Positions 1 to 6,497 of a DNA stretch of 9,228 nt are shown here, in pieces (the stretch's first letter is position 1; each line of letters opens with the position of its first letter). The notes under the pieces are model-generated. The model was not told where the DNA came from, searched no databases, and was given only the letters and a program-made list of their open reading frames with translations. The stretch is from assembly GCA_905208975.1 (NCBI GenBank), contig CAJLRE010000067.1:1-9228 (forward strand), in the 5' to 3' direction. Source of the stretch: an uncultured Collinsella sp. GTDB taxonomy: Bacteria; Actinomycetota; Coriobacteriia; Coriobacteriales; Coriobacteriaceae. Position numbers and translations under genes: made by a program.

Positions 1-86
1 CGACTTAGTTCTTCCCATCAGCGTACAAATCTTACATATCAGCCACAGCCTGCCCGTCTCTACACCCTTGTTTCAACAAATCACAA

Positions 87-356
87 TTAAAAGCTCTGCA
101 TACATTTTGAATATTTCTGTTTTGCCTGTTCGACCTTCTGGCTTTCTGCTTCCGGTGTTGGATAGAAGCCTCTTGTATGCATCATTTCAAATACCTCCTG
201 CTGGATTGCATGTTCTTTTGCAAGGCAGTCAAGAAGAGCTTCCCTTACTTCCTTGTGTACACATTCGTTAGAGAATGTGTTGTAATTGTCTGTAGCTGCC
301 TTTTCAGCAGTTAAAGCATCTGCTAATACTTCTTTTTCTGTATAGATCTGTTCCAT
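87..356 (-). CDS. CotF-like spore coat / ferritin-like protein, 89 aa
   Basis: This small helical protein resembles the spore coat protein F (Coat_F) family. Such proteins sit in the coat of Clostridia and Bacilli endospores, and their exact role is unclear. The family resemblance is in the middle: a helix rich in Glu/Ala/Lys (about residues 5-50), then an EVFEMMHTRGFYP segment at about residues 54-66, which matches the family's 'IFxxMxxKGWYxP' ending. I start it at the second ATG (356). A GGAG sits 6 bases upstream of it, while the ATG at 368 has no good ribosome site and contains that same GGAG. It lies 125 bp downstream of the related 61-aa gene on the same strand, probably as a pair. It has nothing to do with the plasmid in the rest of the window. 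Family call fairly sure, function by analogy only. Confidence 0.75.
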   Translation of the reverse strand: MEQIYTEKEVLADALTAEKAATDNYNTFSNECVHKEVREALLDCLAKEHAIQQEVFEMMHTRGFYPTPEAESQKVEQAKQKYSKCMQSF

Positions 357-481
357 AATAATCTCCATTCTGCAGCCATTTTCTAATGCCGGAGGAATCG
401 CAGGCCAAATGTCATATTTGGTCTTTGCGATATGGGCTGCCTTGTGATGCCTGCGGCATAAATAACAGGTTTAATAATTCA

Positions 482-667
482 TTAGTCATTAAGATATGAG
501 TATAAAGAACGAAAATGCTCCTTATGCTTATCAGAGATAGACATAAATTTGTCTTTTACCTGTTCGTCAGTGCTATGCTGTGCTAACATCTGGAATTTCT
601 TAATCAAAAGTTCTTCTTCTGAAAGTAATTCATTAAGTGCTGATAATTCTTTTTCTGATACAATCAT
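482..667 (-). CDS. Small spore-coat-associated ferritin-like helical protein, 61 aa
   Basis: This protein has two predicted amphipathic helices (about residues 5-28 and 33-58). The pattern 'SEKELSALNELLSEEELLIKKF...KDKFMSISDKHKEHF' is typical of short clostridial proteins that precede CotF-like genes and form half of a ferritin-like helical bundle. No complete metal-binding set can be argued from so short a chain, although the EE near residue 18 and the HKEH near residue 48 sit where such residues usually occur. The start is well supported: GGAGG at 674-678 lies 6 bases before the ATG. The CotF-like gene follows downstream, so the two are probably sporulation genes that are expressed together. 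The name rests on family resemblance and the function is unproven. Confidence 0.7.
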   Translation of the reverse strand: MIVSEKELSALNELLSEEELLIKKFQMLAQHSTDEQVKDKFMSISDKHKEHFRSLYSYLND

Positions 668-991
668 GTGAATCCTCCATTCTTATAAGGCAATGAACCG
701 CTTTATAAATTAGTTTTATAAACTATAACGGTAAAGGTGTGCATAAAATATTTTCTTATACAGAACTGATGTCTGAATTGATATGATTTTATGAACAGTA
801 ATAGAATGTGCAGCATCGGTTAATAATATTCATAAATAAATATAAAGATCTGTAAAATTGCTTATTTTGAACACTTTTTCACTTGTTTTTAACAGTGAAT
901 ACAGTTATTATAATCTTATATAAATATATTTTATAAAAGTAAAGATGAAATGGGCTGAGTGTGAAAAACCGCCTGTGGAATGGAGGTTAGT
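668..991. other. AT-rich divergent intergenic region
   Basis: About 320 bp with no credible gene lie between the minus-strand coat genes and the plus-strand GH43 gene. The stretch is very AT-rich and should hold a promoter in each direction. Several TTTATAAA-type segments occur near 700-725, but I cannot choose a minus-strand promoter with confidence. The ribosome site for the GH43 gene is at 982-986. Confidence 0.6.
887..914 (+). promoter_or_regulatory. Possible promoter of the GH43 gene
   Basis: A perfect TATAAT at 909-914 has a weak TTTTAA at 887-892 sixteen bases upstream. It lies 77 bp before the chosen start codon of the GH43 gene. In such AT-rich DNA this match could be chance. Confidence 0.3.
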
Positions 992-1494
992 ATGTTGTAT
1001 AAGAATCCAATTATTCCGGGATATAATCCCGATCCTAGTATCTGCCGTGTCGGTGATGATTTTTATCTTGTTAATTCTACGTTTGAATTTTTTCCGGGAG
1101 TGCCTATATATCACAGTAGGAATCTTGTGAATTGGGAGCTTAAGGGATATTGTCTTAACAGGCGTTCACAGCTTGAACTGGAGGGCTGCCGTAATTCGGG
1201 GGGAATATATGCTCCGACAATACGCTATCATAAAGGAATGTTTTATATGATAACAACTAATGTGACCGGCAGAGGTAATTTTGTAGTTCATACAGATAAT
1301 ATTGAGGGAGACTGGTCAGAGCCTGCATGGATAGACCAGGGCGGAATTGACCCGTCATTATTCTGGGATGATGATGATACCTGTTATTACTGTTCAACCG
1401 GGGTATTGGACGGTGTAAGAGGAATAGTGGCATTTGCAATTAATCCGATGACAGGTGAGATTAGTTCTGATAAGCACCTAATAAGCGAGGGATG
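992..1494 (+). CDS. Glycoside hydrolase family 43 (beta-xylosidase/arabinofuranosidase type), 5' part only
   Basis: This is the N-terminal ~167 residues of a GH43 five-bladed beta-propeller enzyme that would hydrolyse xylan- or arabinan-derived sugars in the cytoplasm (no signal peptide is seen). The opening NPIIPGYNPDPSICRVGDDFYLVNSTFEFFPG is classic for the family, and the Asp of NPDPS is the expected general base. A second Asp in GGIDPSLFWDDD fits the pKa-modulating residue. The catalytic Glu of the family's EGPH motif is not reached, because family sequence stops at ISEG near 1490. Family members usually exceed 500 residues. The frame stays open to 1567, but residues after 1494 are antisense of the plasmid rep gene. 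The start at 992 has GGAGG 5 bases upstream; the ATG at 980 does not. The gene is cut by the junction, not by a mutation of its own. Confidence 0.88.
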
Positions 1495-1549
1495 TGTATT
1501 CATTCTGCCATCCAGGCTTGAGCCACTTATAGACAGTCGGACGGGACAC
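1495..1549. repeat. 55-bp direct repeat, left copy (circle closure point)
   Basis: This is identical to 9174-9228, the last 55 bases of the window. Identity stops immediately to the left (G at 1494, T at 9173). Merging the copies closes a 7,679-bp circle and keeps the rep frame open. On the minus strand the repeat encodes the helix-turn-helix segment of Rep, around residues 512-529. An exact overlap of 55 equals a k-mer size commonly used by short-read assemblers, which points to an assembly overlap and not a biological repeat. Confidence 0.95.
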
Positions 1550-3082
1550 CCCAGCGACGCGAGCTAGCGCCGACATACTTAAACCAGGGTTCTCAGCCGC
1601 AGTTTTCCAAACCTGCACGGCCTTCGTCGGCGCTCCATCTCGGTTGCCGTTATCCCACCAATTCGTGCCATGGGCCTTCTGATTCAGGTCCCTTGTCATG
1701 CGGGCCTTTTCAAGAGACAAATCCTTCGGGAGTCTCTTGTCTGGCGGATTACTACCATGTCCCATCTTCTCACCATATGAGACAGCGGCCTTTCGCTCGC
1801 AGAATCCCTGAGTGTAACGACGCGCCCGCCCAGCCGCTGAGCCGCCCTCAAACGCCTCCAGAGCCGCCGCCACGTCGTTAGCGGTAAACCTGTTGCTTGG
1901 CTCTACCGAAAGGGCGTCAAATCGATCAAGAAGGCCGTATGCATCGTCCTCAAGCTCGTCGTAAGAAACGCCACACTTGTTAGCCATGACAGCAAGATAG
2001 AAGATGCACCAATAACGGTGATCAACTGATGCCTGATCCCTGATGACGCTCAAAACCCGATCGTAGCCGGCACGGCCATACGTCCACCCTCCGCGCGGCT
2101 CGTCGTTAACAACGCACCTTTCATACCACTCGGGCCACAATTCTTTTGCCCGGGCGATCGGAGTCTTCTTGCGGGCCTCCTGCGTAAGCTCTCGAAGAGC
2201 TGCAAGACCATCCATATCCTTCTTGCCCAGCAGCTTTGGAACAAAAGACAGCAGATAGGGGATTGTAGCAGGCGGGGTCGCATCGTGAGAAAAACACTCG
2301 GCAACATACGGCTGCTTAATCTTTGGATTGCCGATGTCTCCATTGAGCTTCGTGGCGCTTCCGACCATCCGGAAACCTTGGAAGATGCCCTGAGTCTGCT
2401 TCTTGTCTGGGTCGCTGGCGCTTGTGTTGGCGTTCCAAACTCGGTCGGTCAGCTCGCGCTTGAGGACCTGTAGACCAGTGACGTAGCGGGTCATAAGCGG
2501 CACTGGATGTTCGAGAAGGTAAACGACGTGAAGGCCTGTCCCTGAGCTGACGAGATAGTTGGCATAGGGAATTGCACCACGCTCCATCTGGTGGAGCAAG
2601 TTATCAAGCTCGCGTTCGCCAACGTAATCGAGATCGATCATGATGGCATGCAAGTATCGGGCATTACGGCTGCTGCGACTCTTGCCGTAATAGCTGACCG
2701 GAGCCAGAAACATAAACGTGTTCTGCTCAATCGACAGCTTTCGAAGCTCTTCAAGTTCTTCAAGACCGTCATGAAGCGTGTATCGATGCATAATGCGTTT
2801 TACAAGTTTGTTGCCCTTTGGGTCGACTCCTCGTTCTATCTCCTTACCGGTGTCCTCAAGAACAATGACATTGGGCTTGCCATCGGAATCGTTACCCTTC
2901 TTCTGGAGAGTCCCATCAGGAAACATAGCGTGATAAAAGGTGTCGGGATCGCAGTAGCTCCAACCCAAACGATAGGCATCAAACAACTTCTCGTTTCTCA
3001 CCTGATTTGCATGGCGCTCATTCTCATACCAGCGTCCATCATGCTCGCTGGAACTCTTACGACGCTTTCTCGAAACAGGCAT
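1495..3082 (-). CDS. rep: Plasmid replication protein with archaeo-eukaryotic primase-like domain, residues 1-529 of 696
   Basis: This is the N-terminal three quarters of the plasmid initiator; the remainder is at 8671-9173. Residues ~120-260 look like an archaeo-eukaryotic primase (AEP) domain. HAIMIDLDYVG carries the hhDhD metal pair (D150, D152), SSGTGLHVVY is the SxH-type nucleotide motif (H185), and D224 followed by QGFRMVGSATK (R238) fits the third motif. Residues ~336-415 resemble the helical region that follows AEP domains in plasmid primases (PriCT-like). Residues ~498-525 (SALARVAGVSRPTVYKWL) form a clear helix-turn-helix. The N-terminus is strongly basic. The start at 3082 is preceded by AAGGGGGC. 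The open frame runs on to 1478 in the GH43 flank, which adds five false residues (TSLAY). It probably binds the origin and primes synthesis. The domain call is good; the origin itself is not identified. Confidence 0.82.
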
Positions 3083-3217
3083 ACAAAGCCCCCTTTAAGA
3101 TGAAAACAACACTCCCCTGGAAACAACCTCAGGAGCGACCCCGAGGGGGGTGCCCTACGGGCTAAACAGGACGTATATTAAGGTTAAATGATATTTTACA
3201 CTTTTCCGCCTAAAAAT
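3083..3217 (-). promoter_or_regulatory. rep leader with possible promoter
   Basis: Non-coding stretch between the 11-bp array and rep. On the minus strand a TGTAAA is followed 17 bases later by TATACG (about 3199 to 3171), a weak sigma-70-like pair. The array at 3218-3261 lies directly upstream of it, well placed for control. A short hairpin GCCC-TAC-GGGC lies at 3152-3162. The rep ribosome site is just upstream of 3082. No antisense RNA gene is evident. Confidence 0.35.
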
Positions 3218-3261
3218 GTGTATATAGAATCTATATACACTGTATATAGATTCTATATACA
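3218..3261. repeat. Array I: four 11-bp units with STATATAS core, upstream of rep
   Basis: Units start at 3218, 3229, 3240 and 3251: gtGTATATAGa, atCTATATACa, ctGTATATAGa, ttCTATATACa. GTATATAG and CTATATAC are reverse complements, so the units alternate in direction. They make two 21-bp palindromes (3219-3239, 3241-3261) with centres exactly 22 bp apart. The same unit and period recur at 7699-7753 and 8647-8690. This is probably an operator, iteron or centromere site for a plasmid-coded DNA-binding protein. The stop codon of the 142-aa gene is 9 bp away. Confidence 0.85.
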
Positions 3262-3270
3262 CAAAAAGGA

Positions 3271-3699
3271 TCACTCCGATGCCTCGTACGCGGTGATAAA
3301 CGCCTTTAGTGGCGACGTCTCGGGAACGTGCCGGAGCTCTTCGCGATGCCGCATGTGCGCGAGTCTGCGCTCGCACATGGCCCGTATCTCGGCCCGATCG
3401 GCCCGGTCCTGGGCCTCGGCGTCCTCGGCAGTCTTTGCCTCGTAGTAGCCGTGCAGGTCGACAGTCACGGTTCTCTTGCCGCCGCCCGGCCCGGATCCAA
3501 CATTGGAAGACACACGGTTCAGCATAGCCTCCGTACTTCCAATCAACGACTGGCGCGCGAGCCGCGCCACAGCCTCCGGGTCATGGAGCGAGAACGGTTT
3601 TGCATCGGGATCGGCCATGGCCCGGAGGGTCACCTCAAGCTCGGAGCGGCCCATCTTCGCAATCCTGAACTGCCAATCGAGCAGCTCGATATCGTCCAT
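3271..3699 (-). CDS. Hypothetical protein of the mobilization operon, 142 aa
   Basis: I do not recognise a family. The chain begins with a hydrophobic/charged segment (MDDIELLDWQFRIAKMGRSELEV), has a flexible Gly-rich stretch at about residues 64-75 (NVGSGPGGGKR), then a long highly charged helix at about residues 88-125. No signal peptide or membrane segment is seen. The frame is open upstream to 3882, but that part overlaps the membrane-protein gene in another frame and is Arg/Pro/Gly-rich shadow sequence. I start at ATG 3699, 2 bases after the preceding stop (3702), with weak GTGGGTAG upstream, which suggests translational coupling. It is third in a tight mob operon (relaxase, membrane protein, this) and ends 9 bp before array I. 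A mobilization accessory role is inferred from position only. Confidence 0.65.
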   Translation of the reverse strand: MDDIELLDWQFRIAKMGRSELEVTLRAMADPDAKPFSLHDPEAVARLARQSLIGSTEAMLNRVSSNVGSGPGGGKRTVTVDLHGYYEAKTAEDAEAQDRADRAEIRAMCERRLAHMRHREELRHVPETSPLKAFITAYEASE

Positions 3700-3701
3700 G
3701 A

Positions 3702-4277
3702 CTACCCACGAACCTTGACTGCAATGAAATATCCGATGGCCCCACAGATGGCCATAGACAGCAGCAGCGCCGCCCAGCCCCAGACGCCAAGCCACTCGGC
3801 CCCGGCCTTCATCTGGGTCCACATGAAGCCAATGGCCACCAGGAGGACGATCAGGCACGCGGCACAGGTCACGACGCCGCACGCAACGGTCGCAACAATC
3901 ATCGACCGCCTCGCGCTCTCGAGTTCATCGACGGCCTGCTTGGCGTTCGCCTGGCTGCTCTCAACGGCCTTTTTAGCCGCCCTCTCCACGTCCCGCAGGC
4001 ACTCAACCGTGCGGGCCTCCACAGCCCTGTAAACGACGTTTGAGGCATCCTCCGCTCGCTCGGCGGCACCGATGACCGCCTCGCTCATATCGCGCATGGT
4101 GTCGGTGTTCTCGACCAACGCACAGTGCATCTCCTTCGCGATGCCGGCGATGCTGTGCATGTCCTTGGCGACGCGGAGCTGGTCGCGCGCCGCCTGTTCC
4201 TTGAGATCTGCCGATGCCTCAAGGGCATCGCCCATAGCCGCTAGGTTGTCCTGGCTGAGGTTGTCGAAAGTACCCAT
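3702..4277 (-). CDS. Coiled-coil protein with two C-terminal membrane helices, 191 aa (possible MobB/MbeB-like accessory)
   Basis: Residues ~10-125 are almost entirely helical, rich in Ala/Glu/Lys/Arg and probably coiled coil. Two hydrophobic segments follow, ~127-152 (IVATVACGVVTCAACLIVLLVAIGF) and ~165-187 (GVWGWAALLLSMAICGAIGYFIAV), ending in a short basic tail (KVRG). The likely topology is a hairpin in the membrane with both the coiled coil and the tail in the cytoplasm. GGAG lies 8 bases before the ATG. It starts 21 bp downstream of the relaxase and ends 2 bp before the next gene. Mobilizable plasmids of the ColE1 and RSF1010 groups carry MbeB/MobB proteins that bring the relaxosome to the membrane or coupling protein. 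The layout here fits such a role, but I see no sequence match that proves it. Confidence 0.72.
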   Translation of the reverse strand: MGTFDNLSQDNLAAMGDALEASADLKEQAARDQLRVAKDMHSIAGIAKEMHCALVENTDTMRDMSEAVIGAAERAEDASNVVYRAVEARTVECLRDVERAAKKAVESSQANAKQAVDELESARRSMIVATVACGVVTCAACLIVLLVAIGFMWTQMKAGAEWLGVWGWAALLLSMAICGAIGYFIAVKVRG

Positions 4278-4298
4278 GATTTGAACTCCGTTTCTAGT

Positions 4299-5747
4299 CT
4301 AGTGGTGGATACCGTTTTCGTTTTCAAGCTCGATCTCGACCGAGAGCGGCTTGGCGACCTTTGCAGTCTTCTTGGCCTGCTCGCGGACGAGCTTGTCGCG
4401 CTGCTGGGCGGTCATGGCCTTGAGCTGGGCGGCGGTAATCGGTCGCCCGACCTCCTTGCTCATGGTCACGAGCTGGCGCAGCGGGCGTCCCATCTGCGCG
4501 CCCGTGACGGTGCGACCGTCTTGGGTGAACTTGAGGTCGCCGTGGCCCTCGACGTAATCCATGGCCACGCCGCGCTGCGCTAGGGCGTCGGCGAGGTCGT
4601 TGAAGTGGTTGTTGCTCCGGCGCGCGAACACCTGCTGGATCTCGGCCTCGACGGTCTTGGCGATGGAGATATCCAACTTGGCGCCGCCCATGGCCATACC
4701 GCGCTTTCGCGCCGCCGTGGCGCGCATGAGGCCCGTGTGGCGGGCGATGAAAGCGCGCCGGCGCTGGGTGACGGCGTCGGTCTTCTGCGCCCACCATGCG
4801 CTCGCGCGCTCCTTGAGTCGGCGCAGCTCTCCGATCACGCGGTCGATGGCGCTGTTCGTCTGGCGCACCTCGACATTCATGGCCACGCGCTCAGGCGTGG
4901 GTCGCTGGCCCTCGTGGACGGTCGGGATGTACTCGATTTTGCGGTCCTCGAAGGACCGGTGGTCGATTGTCACGGCAACCTCGTTGTGCTTGGCGGCATG
5001 TTCGGCGAGGCGTTTGTTGGCGATGCCTGCCCAGGACGCGCGGACGCGCCTGAGTTCGGCTTTCTCGGCATCGAACGCCTTAGCGCCGTCCATCTTGGCG
5101 GTGACGGCCACTGGCGTCTTCGTCTTGCGGTCGTCCTTGGTGAGGCCTTGCGCCGCCGCCTGGGACATGGTCCGGCGCTCACCGTCCCGGAAGTTGTAGA
5201 CCTTCTCGATGCCCTCGGCCTTGGCCGCTTTCCAGTCCTTGGCGGCGACCATGACGTCGCTGCCGTCTGGACGGCGGCACAGGTAGACCTTGGTTGACTT
5301 CTGCGCCCTGGGGCGCTCGAAGCCATCGGCACCGAGTTTGAGGGCGCTCACGAGCACGTGGGCGTGGGGATTACCGTCGCCCGAATCATGTATTGCCCAA
5401 TCGCAGGCCTTGTTTTTGAACAGGTTGCAGAAATCGAGAACGCAGGCGCGTTGCTCGTCCAAGTCGAGCTCGCGGGGAAGGGCGAACTCATAGCGCTTGG
5501 CCACGAGTTCGTTGCCGCCGTCATATGCGCGCCGTGCCTCGTTCCAGAGACTCTGACGGTCCCAGGCGGGCGCACCTTCGGGAAGGACGATACCGGTATC
5601 GGCGATGCGCTCGGCGCGCGCGTAGCGCTTGAGCTCGCCCGTGGCCTCGTCGCGCAATGTCTCGCCGCTCTGGTAGGCGGCAGACGCGACGGCAGACGAT
5701 CCGCGCGCCGGGGCGATACCTCGGGCGTTCAGATGGTAGATGGCCAT
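4299..5747 (-). CDS. mobA: MobA/MobL-family (MOBQ) relaxase, 482 aa
   Basis: The relaxase nicks one strand at oriT, stays bound to the 5' end and pilots it into a recipient. The N-terminus MAIYHLNARGIAPARGSSAVASAAYQSGE closely follows RSF1010 MobA (MAIYHLTAK...), placing the catalytic tyrosine at Y25. The HUH-type metal triad is visible in IHDSGDGNPHAHVLVS: H120, H128, H130. RYEFALPRELDLDEQ (residues ~85-99) and IDHRSFEDRKIEYIPTVHEG are further family blocks. The C-terminal ~130 residues (FARRSNNHFNDLADALAQRGVAMDYVEG...) look like a DNA-binding or accessory domain. There is no RSF1010-type primase fusion, since priming is carried by Rep. The frame is open to 5897, but I start at 5747, where the family N-terminus begins, with AAGGAGG at 5758-5764 ten bases upstream. 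It is the first gene of the mob operon and has no type IV secretion genes beside it, so the plasmid is mobilizable and not self-transmissible. Confidence 0.93.
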   Translation of the reverse strand: MAIYHLNARGIAPARGSSAVASAAYQSGETLRDEATGELKRYARAERIADTGIVLPEGAPAWDRQSLWNEARRAYDGGNELVAKRYEFALPRELDLDEQRACVLDFCNLFKNKACDWAIHDSGDGNPHAHVLVSALKLGADGFERPRAQKSTKVYLCRRPDGSDVMVAAKDWKAAKAEGIEKVYNFRDGERRTMSQAAAQGLTKDDRKTKTPVAVTAKMDGAKAFDAEKAELRRVRASWAGIANKRLAEHAAKHNEVAVTIDHRSFEDRKIEYIPTVHEGQRPTPERVAMNVEVRQTNSAIDRVIGELRRLKERASAWWAQKTDAVTQRRRAFIARHTGLMRATAARKRGMAMGGAKLDISIAKTVEAEIQQVFARRSNNHFNDLADALAQRGVAMDYVEGHGDLKFTQDGRTVTGAQMGRPLRQLVTMSKEVGRPITAAQLKAMTAQQRDKLVREQAKKTAKVAKPLSVEIELENENGIHH

Positions 5748-6000
5748 GTGGCGTCTGCCTCCTTCCGGCAAGCGAGTGAAACGAGCGCGCAGCGGTGCCG
5801 TGCGCACCGTGAGCCATTGAGGCGAACGGGCACGGTATCGCGGAGCGCAAGGGAGCCTTGGCGACCGCGCAGGCGCAGCCAATCGTAAGCCGCCCAAGGC
5901 GAACGGTTGGCGGTGTGCCGGAGAGGCAAGGAGCGCGAGCGACGCGCAGCGACCGCAGGGAGCGTAGGGGCTCGCCGCCTAGGCGCGCACGCAATGTCTC
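5748..6000. other. GC-rich non-coding leader between relaxase and oriT
   Basis: About 250 bp with no convincing gene: frames on both strands here are Arg/Pro/Ala-rich shadows without family character. The stretch is full of short inverted repeats, for example CGGTGC/GCACCG at 5793-5809 (loop 5) and GCCTTGG/CCAAGGC at 5855-5861 and 5894-5900. It would be the transcribed leader of the relaxase operon and may help form the relaxosome or control relaxase expression. No promoter is recognised. Confidence 0.5.
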
Positions 6001-6063
6001 TCTCACGCAGCGCCGTAGGCGCGAGTAAGTGAGACTAAGTGCGCCCTTAACTTAAGTTAAGGG
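6001..6063 (+). other. oriT, MOBQ type, with nic core
   Basis: TAAGTGCGCCCT at 6036-6047 matches the nic region shared by RSF1010/R1162 and other MOBQ plasmids; the nick falls inside this block on the plus strand. Just 5' of it is a nested hairpin: TCTCAC (6001-6006) pairs with GTGAGA (6029-6034), enclosing GCGCC-GTA-GGCGC (6010-6022). MOBQ relaxases use such a 5' inverted repeat to recognise the site. It lies between the divergent relaxase and MobC-like genes, the usual place. Transfer would move rightward DNA (mobC side) in first and the relaxase gene last. Confidence 0.82.
6044..6063. repeat. Perfect 20-bp palindrome overlapping the nic core
   Basis: CCCTTAACTTAAGTTAAGGG is its own reverse complement. 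Its first four bases are the CCCT of the nic core, so one arm would form part of the relaxase site. It could bind the MobC-like protein or the relaxase, or act when the two ends are rejoined after transfer. It also lies upstream of the mobC start. Confidence 0.85.
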
Positions 6064-6068
6064 AATGA

Positions 6069-6091
6069 TACCCACTCGTTACGGGTACAAT
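6069..6091 (+). promoter_or_regulatory. Possible mobC promoter with operator-like inverted repeat
   Basis: TACAAT at 6086-6091 is a good -10 element 34 bp before the mobC start. No clear -35 is present at the right distance. TACCC (6069-6073) and GGGTA (6083-6087) form an inverted repeat running into the -10, suggesting repression by a relaxosome protein. This is inference. Confidence 0.4.
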
Positions 6092-6125
6092 CAAGTCAAT
6101 TAAAAACGCAGTTGAAAGGCACAAA

Positions 6126-6497
6126 ATGGACCTGAACGAATTCACGAGCATCGACGGGGCTCAGCGGTCAGATAACACTTTCGCGGCAGACGCCGGAACG
6201 CAGCCCGCGAAGCCGAAACGCAAGCGCGTCAAGAAGACCATTGACCAGCAGGTCGCCGAGGCCGAAGAGCGCCTGAAGAAACTCAAGGCGAAGCAGCGGA
6301 ACGAGGAACGGACCAAACGCAACCACCGGCTCATCGCGAGCGCCGCGACCATCGAGGCCGAGGCCGGTCACGTTGAGCTCGACGAGCGCATTGCCACATG
6401 GCTCGGGCGGGTTCTCGCCAACGAAATTGCCAGCAAACCTGAGGGTGAGATCTCTCGATACATCGCATGGCGCGACGGAAAGGGCGGCAAACAGTGA
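6126..6497 (+). CDS. mobC: MobC/TraD-like oriT accessory protein, 123 aa
   Basis: This is probably the relaxosome auxiliary protein that binds oriT and helps the relaxase open the DNA. A flexible N-terminus is followed by a basic cluster (PKRKRVKK, residues 30-37), then a charged helix DQQVAEAEERLKKLKAKQRNEERTKRNHRLIASAATIEAEAG (residues ~40-81). That helix strongly recalls the 'RLxxLxAxxRxxERKxRTRRLIxLGxxVEKAG' pattern of small MobC/TraD mobilization proteins. AAAGG lies 6 bases before the ATG. It diverges from the relaxase across oriT, as in other MOBQ plasmids such as the traA-oriT-traCD layout. Its stop overlaps the GTG start of the next gene. The C-terminus is longer than in short TraD proteins. 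The functional class is likely; the exact family name is less sure. Confidence 0.75.
   Translation: MDLNEFTSIDGAQRSDNTFAADAGTQPAKPKRKRVKKTIDQQVAEAEERLKKLKAKQRNEERTKRNHRLIASAATIEAEAGHVELDERIATWLGRVLANEIASKPEGEISRYIAWRDGKGGKQ

Noticed and set aside
447..459. Hairpin ATGCC-TGC-GGCAT between the coat genes as a terminator
   Set aside because: A five-base stem without a T-run in either direction is too weak to call.
1478..1494. Rep frame continuing five codons (TSLAY) to a stop at 1478
   Set aside because: It lies in the GH43 flank; the true continuation is at 9173-8671 on the circle.
1495..1549. att site of a site-specific integration
   Set aside because: No integrase is coded in the window, the repeat lies inside rep coding sequence, and its copy is at the exact end of the contig.
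1495..1567. Read-through extension of the GH43 frame past 1494
   Set aside because: The extra 24 residues are antisense of the rep gene and do not match GH43, which should continue to an EGPH motif.
2591..3103. Plus-strand open frame of 170 codons opposite rep
   Set aside because: Antisense of the N-terminal and primase-like part of Rep, no ribosome site and no family.
3218..3261. CRISPR array
   Set aside because: Units are 11 bp with no spacers and no cas genes; they are contiguous operator-like repeats.
3700..3882. 61-residue N-terminal extension of the 142-aa gene
   Set aside because: It overlaps the membrane-protein gene in another frame and looks like GC-rich shadow sequence.
3328..4032. 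Plus-strand open frame of 234 codons
   Set aside because: It is antisense to two well-supported minus-strand genes and has no protein-family character.
4561..5297. Long plus-strand frames inside the relaxase region
   Set aside because: They are shadows of the relaxase caused by high GC; Arg/Ala/Ser-rich with no motifs.
5748..5897. 50-residue N-terminal extension of the relaxase
   Set aside because: It is Arg/Pro-rich without family similarity; the canonical MAIYHL start with AAGGAGG is at 5747.
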